DNA from: Bacteroidales bacterium
GTDB taxonomy: Bacteria; Bacteroidota; Bacteroidia; Bacteroidales; WCHB1-69
Assembly: GCA_024400835.1 (NCBI GenBank)
Contig: JAKSMC010000001.1
Coordinates: 80,335-126,246, forward strand
DNA length: 45,912 bases
Reading direction: 5' to 3'
The notes beneath the pieces were generated by a model, which made no database searches, was not told the origin of the DNA, and was given only the letters and a program-made list of their open reading frames with translations. Both the position numbers and the translations under genes were made by a program. Numbering within the stretch: position 1 is the stretch's first letter; every line of letters begins with the position of its first letter. Positions 33,807-42,379 of the stretch are shown here, piece after piece.

Positions 33807-34040
33807 TTATTTGGAGATATAGAGGCAGAATCTGTCAAGTTCGGTGAAGTCGCGTAGTCGTTTGCTGAAGACGCCGCGGTCAATGAGCAGGTTGATGTGC
33901 TGCCTGTCGTAAACCCTGATTTTGCCGAACACCTGTATAACATAGTGTCGTTTTCCTGTCAGCTTTCGCATCCTGTCGGCATGACGGACGGCGCTGCGTA
34001 CCCGAAGAAATCTGATAAGTCGTTTGCATAAGTCAATCAT
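33807..34040 (-). CDS. small basic protein between terminase and gp36-like genes
   Basis: 77 residues, strongly basic (LCKRLIRFLRVRSAVRHADR) with a beta segment (HYVIQVFGKIRVYDRQHIN). Spaced 20 bases after terminase and 8 bases before the gp36-like gene. Role unknown; its place suggests packaging or head assembly. Confidence 0.65.
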   Translation of the reverse strand: MIDLCKRLIRFLRVRSAVRHADRMRKLTGKRHYVIQVFGKIRVYDRQHINLLIDRGVFSKRLRDFTELDRFCLYISK

Positions 34041-34060
34041 TTTAAAGTGGACTAAATTGG

Positions 34061-35596
34061 TTAAACACGTTTTTTATTGCGAGGGCGTCTGCCCAGAGTG
34101 ATCTGTTCGGAGGACTGCTGTCTTGACTTCTGGTTGGCGATGAACCATCCGCCTTCGACGCAGTCGGGGCCGTCGGCGGGCGCTTTGAGCTGTGGAGTGA
34201 CGAGGAGGAACTGTTCCGCGAGCCGGTCGATATGCGGGTTGCCCTTTTCAGCCTCGTTGAACACGAGCCGTCCGCAGCGGTTGAGGGGTTCGAGGTTGCC
34301 CTCGATACGGCTGAACTTGTCGGGCTTGCTCCTGACGTCGGGGGCTATGTTGAGATAGTAGCCCTTTTCCCTTGCCTTGGCTGCGAAGAGCGGTATGAAG
34401 ACCTGTTCGTAGAAGGGGTCCTGCAGGGTGTTGTTCTCAATGAAGTTGTAGAGCTGTGCGGACGAACCCTCGAAGGCCTCGTTTATGTCGTAGAACCAGT
34501 CCACGAACTCGGCGTTGGTGGCGTGGTCGAGGCGGCATTTGAGTATGTAGCAAACGCCGTCGAGGATGCCGATGGCGCACACGGCCTTCATAGAGCCGGC
34601 CTTGTTTTTGGAGTTGGCGGGAGAGGGGTCTCCGTAGATGATGATGTGCTTGAAGCGGTTGGCCTTGGGGACCTTTCCCCAGGTGAGTTCCCTGAACACG
34701 TCGCCCATAGATAGCGGGTTGTTGAAGTATTCCTGCTGGATGGCGCGGGTGGAGAGTTTGGAGAGGAGCCAGTCGATGTGTTCCTCGGAGTTCTTGCTCC
34801 AGGAGGACTTTCCGTTTTTGTCGCGGATGTTGATGATGTCGAACCTGTCGGCCATCTTGCCGGCTCTGGCGATACAGCAGTCCTTGGCGATGATGTTTCC
34901 GTTGAAGAGGATTCTGACGTTGCCGGAGACGGAGACGGTGGGGATGAGGGCCTCTTCGACCCACTGCCACTTCTGGCTGATTCGGTCGGGGTTGCGGCAT
35001 TCCTCGTCGGTATCGATGTCGTCCACGAGGATGGCGTCCGGTCGCGCCGCCTCGTTACGCGTACCACGCGGGGACTGTCCGGCGCCGAGCGCACGGAAGG
35101 AGCAACCGCACTTGGCCACGAACTCACCCGTTTCCCAGTGTCCGGGATTGGCCTGCGTACCGTAGTCGTTGATGATTCGGAGGTTGAGTTCGAGCTGCAT
35201 CATAAAGGGGAGCAGGAGCCGGCAGGCGTTGTCGTAGCTGTTGGATACGAGGAGGAAGTTTCTGATTTTCCCGGTAAGTGCGAGGTAGAGGAATTCGAAC
35301 ATAGAGCGTGCGGACTTGGCCAGCTCACGGCTCCAGGCACGCACCTCGTACCAGCGTTCGTGCTCCAGCAGCCGTTTGGTGGCCGCGATATGGAACGGCG
35401 CGGGTTCGGCGGTGCAGTATTTTGGGAAGTAGTATTTGAACCACTCTTCGGGATGGGCTTCGAGCCTCCCGATACGGCGCTGCCTGTCGATGTCGCTCTC
35501 GGAGCTGTCCACCTCCACGTCAGATATGAACTGGCTGTAGTACTGTTCCCAGTCCTGCAGAAGCTGTTTGTCGTTTGGTTTGCGAATCTTGGCCAT
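34061..35596 (-). CDS. terminase large subunit, Mu gp28-like
   Basis: 511 residues. The ATPase domain has a Walker A-like AWSRELAKSARS (87-98) and Walker B DAILVDDIDTDEE (187-199); VRILFNGN is the coupling region. The nuclease domain begins around IIYGDPSPANSKNK with a catalytic Asp, and PLNRCGRLVFNE is near its end. It pumps DNA into the prohead and cuts it; Mu-like phages cut flanking host DNA by headful packaging. The start shares one base with the small subunit stop. Confidence 0.93.
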   Translation of the reverse strand: MAKIRKPNDKQLLQDWEQYYSQFISDVEVDSSESDIDRQRRIGRLEAHPEEWFKYYFPKYCTAEPAPFHIAATKRLLEHERWYEVRAWSRELAKSARSMFEFLYLALTGKIRNFLLVSNSYDNACRLLLPFMMQLELNLRIINDYGTQANPGHWETGEFVAKCGCSFRALGAGQSPRGTRNEAARPDAILVDDIDTDEECRNPDRISQKWQWVEEALIPTVSVSGNVRILFNGNIIAKDCCIARAGKMADRFDIINIRDKNGKSSWSKNSEEHIDWLLSKLSTRAIQQEYFNNPLSMGDVFRELTWGKVPKANRFKHIIIYGDPSPANSKNKAGSMKAVCAIGILDGVCYILKCRLDHATNAEFVDWFYDINEAFEGSSAQLYNFIENNTLQDPFYEQVFIPLFAAKAREKGYYLNIAPDVRSKPDKFSRIEGNLEPLNRCGRLVFNEAEKGNPHIDRLAEQFLLVTPQLKAPADGPDCVEGGWFIANQKSRQQSSEQITLGRRPRNKKRV

Positions 35597-36045
35597 TACA
35601 AGCAGGATTTAATATATGCGTTGAAGAGTTTGGCGACCTCCTTGCTGGTGTCGAATCCGGAGGTTTTGCGGACGAAGGATAGGAACTCCTTGCCGGTGGC
35701 CATTTTCTCGGCGATGTTGGTTTCGGTTTCGAGGTTCTTGATGGCGGCGGTGATTTTGAGTATGGCGTCCGCATCTTTGGAGCCGGCGAAGTCGCAGCCC
35801 TCCTCGCGTCCGTCGATGGCGTCGGTGAGTTTGCGCAGCTGCCGGTATAGGCGTGCGAGCTGTTCCTCCTTGCCCACGAGGAGCGAGGTCTGCAGTTCCT
35901 CCCATTTGCCTTCCTTCACCCATTTGCAAATAGTCACTTTGCTGACGCCCACCCTGTCGGCTATTTCGGCCTGCGTGATACTCGAATCGTTCAAGTAGAG
36001 CTGTCGGGCGTAGTCTTTTTTCTGTTCCCTTGTCAAGTCTGCCAT
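35596..36045 (-). CDS. terminase small subunit-like HTH protein, Mu gp27-like
   Basis: 149 residues. N-terminal helix-turn-helix ITQAEIADRVGVSKVTICKW (~23-42) and a C-terminal helical oligomerisation region. Position directly before the large subunit and divergent from the protease gene fits gp27. It would recognise the packaging site. First gene of the leftward operon. Confidence 0.85.
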   Translation of the reverse strand: MADLTREQKKDYARQLYLNDSSITQAEIADRVGVSKVTICKWVKEGKWEELQTSLLVGKEEQLARLYRQLRKLTDAIDGREEGCDFAGSKDADAILKITAAIKNLETETNIAEKMATGKEFLSFVRKTSGFDTSKEVAKLFNAYIKSCL

Positions 36046-36071
36046 AATATGCGCTGTTTAGAAATTCGCGG

Positions 36072-36079
36072 CAAAATTA
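36072..36079 (-). promoter_or_regulatory. -7 promoter element of the leftward late operon
   Basis: TAATTTTG on the minus strand, 27 bases before the terminase small subunit ATG. Confidence 0.6.
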
Positions 36080-36173
36080 AACGATGTATCGTAAGGGAAT
36101 AGGAAACGTGCGCATAGTGCATATAGTTGTGTATTATAATGTTATATTTCAAAATATTGTCATTTCGGCGCTG

Positions 36174-36182
36174 TATTTTTGC
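36174..36182 (+). promoter_or_regulatory. -7 promoter element of the rightward late operon
   Basis: TATTTTTGC, 23 bases before the protease ATG. With the minus-strand element it makes a divergent control region of 159 bases; the AT-rich stretch between them could bind a shared late activator. Confidence 0.65.
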
Positions 36183-36204
36183 CGCGGATTTCAAAAGAAA
36201 CGAT

Positions 36205-37320
36205 ATGGCAAAGACGAAAAAGAAGGTCGGTGACGCGGAAGAATGCGAGATATACCTATATGGTATCATCGGCCGCGGACAGGAGATAGACACGAACGTG
36301 CTCATCGCGCGGTTGGAGGAGAGTCGCAAGTCGGGCGTGCGCAAGTTCACGTTCTACGTGAACAGCGACGGCGGGGAGGTGGCACAGGGGAGCGCCCTGT
36401 TCAACTACCTTGACCGCACGGACGTGGAAGTGACGTGGGTGGTTGACGGCATAGCCGCCAGTATGATGGCGGTGCTGATGACCAATCCGAAGCACCACGT
36501 GAAAGCGGCGCGCTATGCGAAGTTCATGTACCACCGCGTGTGCGGCTATGTGTATGGGAACAGCGACGAGACCCGTGCGGCCGCCGATATGATGGACAAC
36601 TTCGAGGACACTCTGGTGGATATGCTGGCATCGCGTACGGGGCTTTCGAAGGAGGAAGCCAGGAGCAAGTACTTCGACGGTTTGGACCACTGGCTCAGTG
36701 CGGAAGACGCGCTTCGCGAAAAGCTGTGCGATGAGATCATCAACACCGGCAAGGACATCAAGGAAATGGAGAACATCACGAACAGCCGTGATGCCTTTAA
36801 TTATTACAACAACCAAATTATTAACTTAAACAAGCGAGAGATGAAAGATCCCAAAGCATTTGCATCCGCGCTCAACATCAACGAGACCGATGACGAAAGC
36901 GTCGTTCTCGGCCATGTGAAGACGGTAGTGAACGAAAGAGAGACCCTGCGTCAGCAGCTTCAGGCCGAACAGGCGAAGACCACGGAACTCGAAAACCGCG
37001 TGAAGGCGTTCGAGGGTGCGAAGGTCAAGAACCTGATAGACGCCGCCATTGCCGACAAGCGAATCGGCGAAGACGACCGCGAAGCCTACACAAAGCTTGC
37101 CGAACAGGATTTCGACAACACCGAGAAGATTCTCAACAAGATGAAACCGGTGGGAAGAATCAAAGACCAACTTTCCAAAGATGGTGCGAAGCCCGAAGAG
37201 TCCGGCTGGGACTTCGACAAGTACCACCAGGCGGGCAGACTTGAGAACCTGAAGAAAGACAACCCAGACCGATACGCCGAACTGTTCAAGGCGAAATTCG
37301 GTCACGAACCTCAAAATTAG
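36205..37320 (+). CDS. ClpP-like prohead protease with scaffold domain
   Basis: 371 residues from the ATG at 36205, behind a promoter. Residues ~15-190 are a ClpP-fold serine protease: FYVNSDGGEVAQG (oxyanion GG), catalytic Ser86 in DGIAASMMAV, His110 in FMYHRV. Residues ~210-371 are helical and charged, with a coiled coil (VNERETLRQQLQAEQAKTTE), a scaffold. In Mu, gene I protease and Z scaffold overlap; here they form one protein, with an internal start (MKDPKAFASALN, 36841) that could make free scaffold. Confidence 0.88.
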   Translation: MAKTKKKVGDAEECEIYLYGIIGRGQEIDTNVLIARLEESRKSGVRKFTFYVNSDGGEVAQGSALFNYLDRTDVEVTWVVDGIAASMMAVLMTNPKHHVKAARYAKFMYHRVCGYVYGNSDETRAAADMMDNFEDTLVDMLASRTGLSKEEARSKYFDGLDHWLSAEDALREKLCDEIINTGKDIKEMENITNSRDAFNYYNNQIINLNKREMKDPKAFASALNINETDDESVVLGHVKTVVNERETLRQQLQAEQAKTTELENRVKAFEGAKVKNLIDAAIADKRIGEDDREAYTKLAEQDFDNTEKILNKMKPVGRIKDQLSKDGAKPEESGWDFDKYHQAGRLENLKKDNPDRYAELFKAKFGHEPQN

Positions 37321-37324
37321 CATT

Positions 37325-37714
37325 ATGTATTACAGAAAAGAAAGCAACGCAAGCTACAACTTCGTGGCACCCAACATTGAGAAGGATGCCGACAAGAAAG
37401 TGGAAGTGGTGTTCCCGACCAGCGAGTTGGTAGAACCCACGCTCTCATCCAACGCGGCCACCGTGAAGGTGGAACGCAGCACCACCATCATCGACCTCGG
37501 CACGCTGAGTGCGGCGGCCACCATTACGCTTGAACCCGGCAACGACCTCGCAGTGGGCAGCATCGTGGTTGTGAAGTCCACGAGCGACAGCACCGCGCGA
37601 GCAGTAACCGTAAAGAAAGGCGACGACACTGTGGCCAGCATCAGCGGCGTGCAGAGCGCTACCGTAGTAAAACAGCTGGTGTGGACGGGCAGTACCTGGG
37701 TACTCATCGGCTAA
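37325..37714 (+). CDS. head decoration-like protein
   Basis: 129 residues, rich in Val/Thr/Ser beta segments (TTIIDLGTLSAAATITLEPG; GVQSATVVKQLVW). Placed between scaffold and major capsid, the usual site of decoration proteins that bind the outer capsid. No catalytic motif. Function by position. Confidence 0.6.
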   Translation: MYYRKESNASYNFVAPNIEKDADKKVEVVFPTSELVEPTLSSNAATVKVERSTTIIDLGTLSAAATITLEPGNDLAVGSIVVVKSTSDSTARAVTVKKGDDTVASISGVQSATVVKQLVWTGSTWVLIG

Positions 37715-37741
37715 TCAATCACCAAATCAAAAACATCAGAA

Positions 37742-38863
37742 ATGAAAAAAAGATTAAGATTCTTATTAAGCTTGGTTACGGCGATTCTGTTTGCCGTATG
37801 TATGGGCGTGGCGTTCACGCCCGCGGTTGGCGCGGCCACCTTTGTGGCATCCAACCTGGTGCACGTTCCTTCCGGCGCAGCCGGTATGGCGGTTACCCCG
37901 GAGATCTGGACAGACTACATTATCGGAAATCTGTTCAAGGACAACGAGTTCCTGCTCCATTCCGTTGACGAATCGCAGTACGTGATCGGCGGCACGGTGG
38001 TGCACATTCCGCAGGCTGGCAGCCCGAGCGGTGTGGAACGAAACAGAACGAAACTTCCGGCCACGATTACGCGCAGACGCGATATCGATATCACTTACGC
38101 ATTGGATGAGTTCACCACCGATCCGCGCTTCATTCCGAATGCGGACACTGTGGAACTCAGCTACGACAAGATGTCCAGCTGTATGACGGAAGACATGATG
38201 TACTTGAAGCAACTCACCGCAGAAGCCATGCTCTACAACTGGCGACCCACCTACTTCATCAAGGGTACCAAGACCAAGAGTTCCGACTACACCGTACACG
38301 GCACGGGCGTGCGTACAGGCGTGAGCGTCGAGGACTTCAGCAAGGCGAAGAGCATCTTCAACAAGTGGGGCATTCCCAAGGCGGACCGATATGTGATTCT
38401 GCCTACGGAGATGTACGACCAGCTCTGTGCGGACGTGCGCAGCTCCCAGAACGACAACCTCAGTGCCGTATATGACAATGTGACGGGCGAACTTCGCAAA
38501 CTCGAAGGTTTCACCATCATCGAGAGAGCGACCGCTTTGTGCGCATCCAACTCCAGCCTTTCCGCCGTCAGCGGCCAGAAATACTTCAAATGGACCGGCA
38601 ATGACCTTACCTATTCCGTGGAAGACTATGTCGGAATCGAAGGCGGCAAGGCAGCCGACGCCACCGCCGCATGCCTTTACGGCCTGTTCTGGCATCCCAC
38701 GTGCGTGGCCCGCGCAATGGGCAGCACCCAGATGTTCAACAACGAAGGCGACCCGACGTATTACGGCGACATCTACAGCTTCCTGCAAAGACTCGGCGGT
38801 CGTGCCCGCAGAGCGGACGGCAAGGGTGTGTTGGGCATTATCCAAGAATACAGTGCCAGTTAG
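37742..38863 (+). CDS. major capsid protein with signal-like N-terminus
   Basis: 373 residues. From about residue 45 the sequence fits a Mu-like HK97-fold capsid: TPEIWTDYIIGNLFKDNEFL, then VHIPQAGSP, GTGVRTGVSVEDFSKAKSIF and RYVILPTEMYDQL. The first ~32 residues (MKKRLRFLLSLVTAILFAVC onward, ending FTPAVGAA) read as a classical signal peptide, unexpected for a capsid protein. It may be removed by the prohead protease as a scaffold-like leader. The ATG at 37742 follows decoration by 27 bases and no better start lies close by; ATG at 37802 (Met21) would drop most of it. Confidence 0.85.
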   Translation: MKKRLRFLLSLVTAILFAVCMGVAFTPAVGAATFVASNLVHVPSGAAGMAVTPEIWTDYIIGNLFKDNEFLLHSVDESQYVIGGTVVHIPQAGSPSGVERNRTKLPATITRRRDIDITYALDEFTTDPRFIPNADTVELSYDKMSSCMTEDMMYLKQLTAEAMLYNWRPTYFIKGTKTKSSDYTVHGTGVRTGVSVEDFSKAKSIFNKWGIPKADRYVILPTEMYDQLCADVRSSQNDNLSAVYDNVTGELRKLEGFTIIERATALCASNSSLSAVSGQKYFKWTGNDLTYSVEDYVGIEGGKAADATAACLYGLFWHPTCVARAMGSTQMFNNEGDPTYYGDIYSFLQRLGGRARRADGKGVLGIIQEYSAS

Positions 38864-38874
38864 CATATAGACCT

Positions 38875-39288
38875 ATGGCAACACCGAGAGGCATACGAAA
38901 CTGCAATCCACTGAATATCCGTCGCAACGGGGAGCGCTTCCAGGGCGAAGTGCTCCCTGGGAGCGACCGGGCGTTCAAACAGTTCCAGTCGATGGCATAC
39001 GGCTACCGTGCGGCATTCGTGATATTGGGCTCCTATCTGGCCTGTGGCAAGAACACCATAGAGAAGATAGTGCGGTCGTGGGCGCCACCCACAGAGAACG
39101 CCACTGAGTCATACATCGCTCACGTGGCACAAAACAGCGGCGTGGCGAGAAACAAGGTGCTCACGGCCAACAGCGGCGGCGACTACCGCAAGATAGTCGC
39201 CGCAATGAGCCGCTGTGAATGCGGAGTGGCGGCCAACATGTCGGACGTGGAAGCCGGGTTCAGAATGCAGAGCAAGATACGCGGTTAG
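38875..39288 (+). CDS. lysozyme-like structural/lysin protein
   Basis: 137 residues from the ATG at 38875. GIRNCNPLNIRRNGERFQGE then AFKQFQSMAYGYRAAF and WAPPTENATESYIAHVA match small phage proteins annotated as P5-type structural lysins (GIRNxNPxNIR signature) thought to act on peptidoglycan. It may be a virion-associated lysin or the endolysin, since it precedes two membrane proteins. No signal peptide. Confidence 0.75.
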   Translation: MATPRGIRNCNPLNIRRNGERFQGEVLPGSDRAFKQFQSMAYGYRAAFVILGSYLACGKNTIEKIVRSWAPPTENATESYIAHVAQNSGVARNKVLTANSGGDYRKIVAAMSRCECGVAANMSDVEAGFRMQSKIRG

Positions 39289-39327
39289 AGGAAGCAACTC
39301 TAAGCAAATCTAAAGTAAATAGGTGAA

Positions 39328-39663
39328 ATGGGAATATCGGAAATCATAAGCATCACATTGAACTTCATCCTGATGGGCGGCATAGCGACGCTGCTGACGG
39401 TGAAGAGCGCGAAGGCCAAGGCGGCAGCCGAGGCCAAGGGCGTGGAGTTGGACAACGAGGAGAAGGTGAACCGAATGGTTCAGGAGTATTTCGTGAACCC
39501 GCTCAAGAAGGAGATGACCTCCCTGCGTCGCGAGATCACACGGTTGAGAAACGCGGTGGAGCGCATTCCGGAATGTCCCCATTCTGCCGAATGCCCGGTG
39601 AAAGAGTCACTAAAGGATTCGGATAACAATGAAAACCAAGAGGAAGATGACAATCAGCAATAA
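39328..39663 (+). CDS. membrane protein with coiled coil, lysis candidate
   Basis: 111 residues. N-terminal transmembrane segment (IISITLNFILMGGIATLLTV) then an Ala/Lys/Glu-rich helix and coiled coil (PLKKEMTSLRREITRLRNAV) and an acidic tail with CPHSAECP. Type II topology would place the coiled coil on one side, as in spanins or holins. Overlaps the next gene by 35 bases. Confidence 0.65.
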   Translation: MGISEIISITLNFILMGGIATLLTVKSAKAKAAAEAKGVELDNEEKVNRMVQEYFVNPLKKEMTSLRREITRLRNAVERIPECPHSAECPVKESLKDSDNNENQEEDDNQQ

Positions 39664-39952
39664 GCTAAAATGGATTATTGCGGCAGCGGCCGTACTCGTA
39701 GTGGCGGTGTCGCTCACCTTCGGCATTGCGGAGCACGCCCACCGGCGTTCACTGCAGCGCCAGGTGCAACGGCAGGAGACTGTGATAGACAGCCTGTTGA
39801 ACAGACCCAAGGCGCTGATGGACGTTGACCTGTATGTCACGGACAAGAGCGTGAACAAGATTTACGGGCGTTACAACAAGGGATTCATCACGATGCCCCA
39901 GGAGCGCCGCTACATTCTGGAGGTTGACAGCGTCCGAACCACTTTGAAATAA
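39629..39952 (+). CDS. small membrane protein, lysis candidate
   Basis: 107 residues. A basic start (KTKRKMTISNKLK), one transmembrane segment (WIIAAAAVLVVAVSLTFGIA), a coiled coil (SLQRQVQRQETVIDSLL) and a C-terminal segment (DVDLYVTDKSVNKIYGRY). The single TM plus periplasmic coiled coil fits an i-spanin. Overlapping frames with the previous gene recall Rz/Rz1, although neither has a lipobox. Assignment is positional. Confidence 0.6.
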   Translation: MKTKRKMTISNKLKWIIAAAAVLVVAVSLTFGIAEHAHRRSLQRQVQRQETVIDSLLNRPKALMDVDLYVTDKSVNKIYGRYNKGFITMPQERRYILEVDSVRTTLK

Positions 39953-39970
39953 CCCTTAAACAATGTTGAA

Positions 39971-40138
39971 ATGGCAAGTAAGAAAGAAACAAACACGGTT
40001 CCCAACGCGGTGCAGTGGCCGACCGTGAAGGCCGGACGCTTTGTGTGTTCGGACGGCACGGAATGGACAGACGGCTATCATGCCAGATTGCACCAGAGAA
40101 CCCTGAACAACCAACAGTCAACCCCAAACAAGCAATAA
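39971..40138 (+). CDS. small protein before the tail sheath
   Basis: 55 residues: starts ASKKETNTVPNAVQWPTVKA and ends in NNQQSTPNKQ. It has two aromatic motifs (PTVKAGRFVCSDGTEWTDGY), and it stops one base before the sheath ATG. Mu has a small gene in the same place. Function unknown. Confidence 0.65.
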   Translation: MASKKETNTVPNAVQWPTVKAGRFVCSDGTEWTDGYHARLHQRTLNNQQSTPNKQ

Positions 40139-40139
40139 T

Positions 40140-41393
40140 ATGGCAAGAAAAGAATTAAACGACATCAGATTCAAAAAGGGCAACGGCGGCATGGGCCGTC
40201 CGTCAGCCTCCAAGGACCAGGTCAGCGGTTTGATTTTCGGCGGATTCGGAGCGAGCGTGCTCACCTTCGGCAGCTCAGCCGGCAATATCAAGGGCTTCGA
40301 TGCTGCGGACAGCACTCCGTCGGCCTACATCCGCAGATTCACCTACGTGGAAGAGCTTGCGGACGCGGGCATCGTATGGACGAAGAGCGGCAACGGCTCC
40401 GGAACCAGCGGGGCGCTCACTGATGCCGAAAAGGCAAAGAACGCGCTGTACTACCACATCAGCGAGTTTTTCAGAATCAACCCGAACGGCACGCTGTACG
40501 TAATGGTGAAGGCCGGAGCAACGGCCGCTGCGGCTGCCGACTTGGAGACCATCCAGGTGTATGCCGGCGGTGAGATCCGCCAGTGCGGCATCTTCAACTC
40601 CACCCTGCTCACGGCTTCAGGGCTTCAGACACAGCTTGCGTCTTTGGAAGCCGCCCACATGCCGATGAGCGCAGTGATCACCTATAACGGTTCCTCTGAA
40701 GAAATGAGCGACCTAACGGGTACCAACTCAAGCGTGGCAGCCGGCAACTGCAACGTGTCCATCCTCATAGGCTGCGACGGTGACGCTGATTTGGCTGCCG
40801 ACCTCGGCGACTACGCCTTCTACGGCTGCATCGGCGCGTGTATCGGCGCGGTGAGCAAGGCATTGGTCAGCGAAAGCATCGCGTGGGTGGAGAAATTCCC
40901 GCTCGGACTCAAAGAACCCGCCCTGTTCAATGGCAATCTCATCAAGAACGTGTCCGTCGCAGACAGAGAACTGCTGAACGGCAACCGCTACATCTTCGTG
41001 GTGACGCACACCGGAGACGCGGACAACTACTTCAACGACAGCCACACCTGCGACTTAGACAGTTCGGACTATGCGTACATCGAGAACGAGCGCACGATTG
41101 ACAAGGCGTGCCGCGGCATCCGACAGAAGCTGCTTCCCCATCTCGGCTCACCGCTGAAGGTGAACGCCACTACCGGACAACTCAGCGTTGACACGGTGGC
41201 GTTTCTTGAAACGGAGGCCGGCAAGGCGCTGGAAGAGATGGAGAAGGCGGGCGAACTCAGCGGCTACAAGGCCGAAATTGATCCGGAACAGAACGTGCTG
41301 AGCACGGGCACCGTGGAAGTGGTCATCAAGAACGTTCCCATGGGCGTGATGCGCAAGGTGAACGTGAAAATAGGTTTCACAACTAAACTGTAA
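40140..41393 (+). CDS. tail sheath protein (DUF2586-like)
   Basis: 417 residues. LIFGGFGASVLTFGSSAGNI near the start and a C-terminal region with KAEIDPEQNVLSTGTVEVVI and GVMRKVNVKIGF resemble the DUF2586 sheath family of Mu-like phages. Its position before the tube and chaperone genes fits gpL of Mu. The sheath makes the tail contractile, so this phage has myovirus morphology. Confidence 0.85.
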   Translation: MARKELNDIRFKKGNGGMGRPSASKDQVSGLIFGGFGASVLTFGSSAGNIKGFDAADSTPSAYIRRFTYVEELADAGIVWTKSGNGSGTSGALTDAEKAKNALYYHISEFFRINPNGTLYVMVKAGATAAAAADLETIQVYAGGEIRQCGIFNSTLLTASGLQTQLASLEAAHMPMSAVITYNGSSEEMSDLTGTNSSVAAGNCNVSILIGCDGDADLAADLGDYAFYGCIGACIGAVSKALVSESIAWVEKFPLGLKEPALFNGNLIKNVSVADRELLNGNRYIFVVTHTGDADNYFNDSHTCDLDSSDYAYIENERTIDKACRGIRQKLLPHLGSPLKVNATTGQLSVDTVAFLETEAGKALEEMEKAGELSGYKAEIDPEQNVLSTGTVEVVIKNVPMGVMRKVNVKIGFTTKL

Positions 41394-41398
41394 GAACT

Positions 41399-41827
41399 AT
41401 GAACGGAATACCATTGATTAACGGTCACGAATACTGCTGGGCAGACATCGTGGTGAACATTTACGGGACCCCGATTACGGGAATTACCGGAATCGACTAT
41501 TCAGACGACCAGGAGGTGGTGGACGTGTACGGTGCGGGCAGATACCCGGTAAGCCGAAGCAAGGGCCGCATCACCTGCACGGGCAAACTCTCCCTTTTGG
41601 CATCGGAAGTGAACGCCATTACCAAGAAGACTCCCAACGGGAGACTTCAGGACCTCCCACCATTCGACATCATCGTAAGCTACATTCCCGACGACGGCGG
41701 CGTGGTGGTGACGGACAAGATCCGAAACTGCCAGTTCAAGAAAAACGAGCGTTCGTGGAGCGAGGGCGACACGAGCAAGAGCGTGGATCTTGATTTGGCC
41801 GTGAGCCACATCGAGTGGGGAAAATAA
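41399..41827 (+). CDS. tail tube protein
   Basis: 142 residues. GHEYCWADIVVNIYGTPITG and GAGRYPVSRSKGRITCTGKL are beta-rich, tube-like segments. It lies 5 bases after the sheath gene and is followed by the chaperone gene, matching Mu gpM. Confidence 0.82.
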   Translation: MNGIPLINGHEYCWADIVVNIYGTPITGITGIDYSDDQEVVDVYGAGRYPVSRSKGRITCTGKLSLLASEVNAITKKTPNGRLQDLPPFDIIVSYIPDDGGVVVTDKIRNCQFKKNERSWSEGDTSKSVDLDLAVSHIEWGK

Positions 41828-41909
41828 CAAACCTTTTTGTTTAATTGGATGTGAGGGGGATTGAGAGGACAGGTTCTTGGTTCCCCTTGCTTTTAAAATC
41901 AGCACCGAA

Positions 41910-42167
41910 ATGAATAAAGAAATCGTAATTACCGTCAGAGACGGAGAACAGGAATACAACTGCATACTTAAACGCCCGGACATTCCCACGCTGAGCCGCG
42001 TGAACAAGCTGGCCAAGGCAGACGAAGTGCTTGCCGCGCAGGAACTGATTAAGAACTGCTGGTTGAGCGGTGACAAGGAAATCTTGGAAGACGCCTATAT
42101 GATGATGGCGGCAGTGGGCCAGATGGGCAAACTGAGCGAGGGCATCACGGCCGAGATAAAAAACTGA
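41910..42167 (+). CDS. tail assembly chaperone, short product
   Basis: 85 residues from the ATG at 41910; an upstream alternative start gives a poorer N-terminus. The beta start EIVITVRDGEQEYNCILKRP is followed by helices (LSRVNKLAKADEVLAAQELI). It ends EGITAEIKN at TGA inside a slippery site, so it is the gpG-type product of the tape-measure chaperone pair. Confidence 0.8.
   Translation: MNKEIVITVRDGEQEYNCILKRPDIPTLSRVNKLAKADEVLAAQELIKNCWLSGDKEILEDAYMMMAAVGQMGKLSEGITAEIKN
42158..42164 (+). promoter_or_regulatory. -1 frameshift slippery site A_AAA_AAC
   Basis: Codons ATA AAA AAC TGA contain the heptamer AAAAAAC, one base before the stop. Slipping back one base continues CTG ATA GCG. No hairpin as clear as that at the portal junction is seen downstream. 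Confidence 0.8.
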
Positions 42168-42379
42168 TAGCGGCATTCACCATAGGCGAGGACGACGAAA
42201 AGTCGGAGCTTATGAAGATGGTTGCCCTGATCAGAGCGAACCTCGGTATGGATCCGAAGGAACTGGATACGGAAAGCTTTGCGGAGGCCTATTGCCAGGC
42301 CGAGTGGCTGGAGCGGTTCCGGCTAAGGAATCAGGCGGAAATGATAGCCGCGATGTTCGGCGGAAAGAAGAAAGGTTAG
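42164..42379 (+). CDS. frameshifted extension of the tail assembly chaperone
   Basis: After the -1 slip the frame codes 71 more residues (LIAAFTIGEDDEKSELMKMV, then MDPKELDTESFAEAYCQAEW, ending FGGKKKG), giving a 156-residue gpGT-like product. The segment has no need of its own start; the internal ATG at 42212 gives 55 residues. The pair assembles tail around the tape measure, and the shifted product is made in small amount. The helix pattern is typical. Confidence 0.78.
   Translation: MIAAFTIGEDDEKSELMKMVALIRANLGMDPKELDTESFAEAYCQAEWLERFRLRNQAEMIAAMFGGKKKG

Noticed and set aside
37766..38866. 366-residue minus-strand ORF
   Set aside because: Antisense shadow of the major capsid gene.
41854..41887. 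Imperfect hairpin AGGGG/CCCCT between tube and chaperone genes
   Set aside because: Short, loosely paired and followed only by TTGCTTTT; could be a weak attenuator but not convincing.
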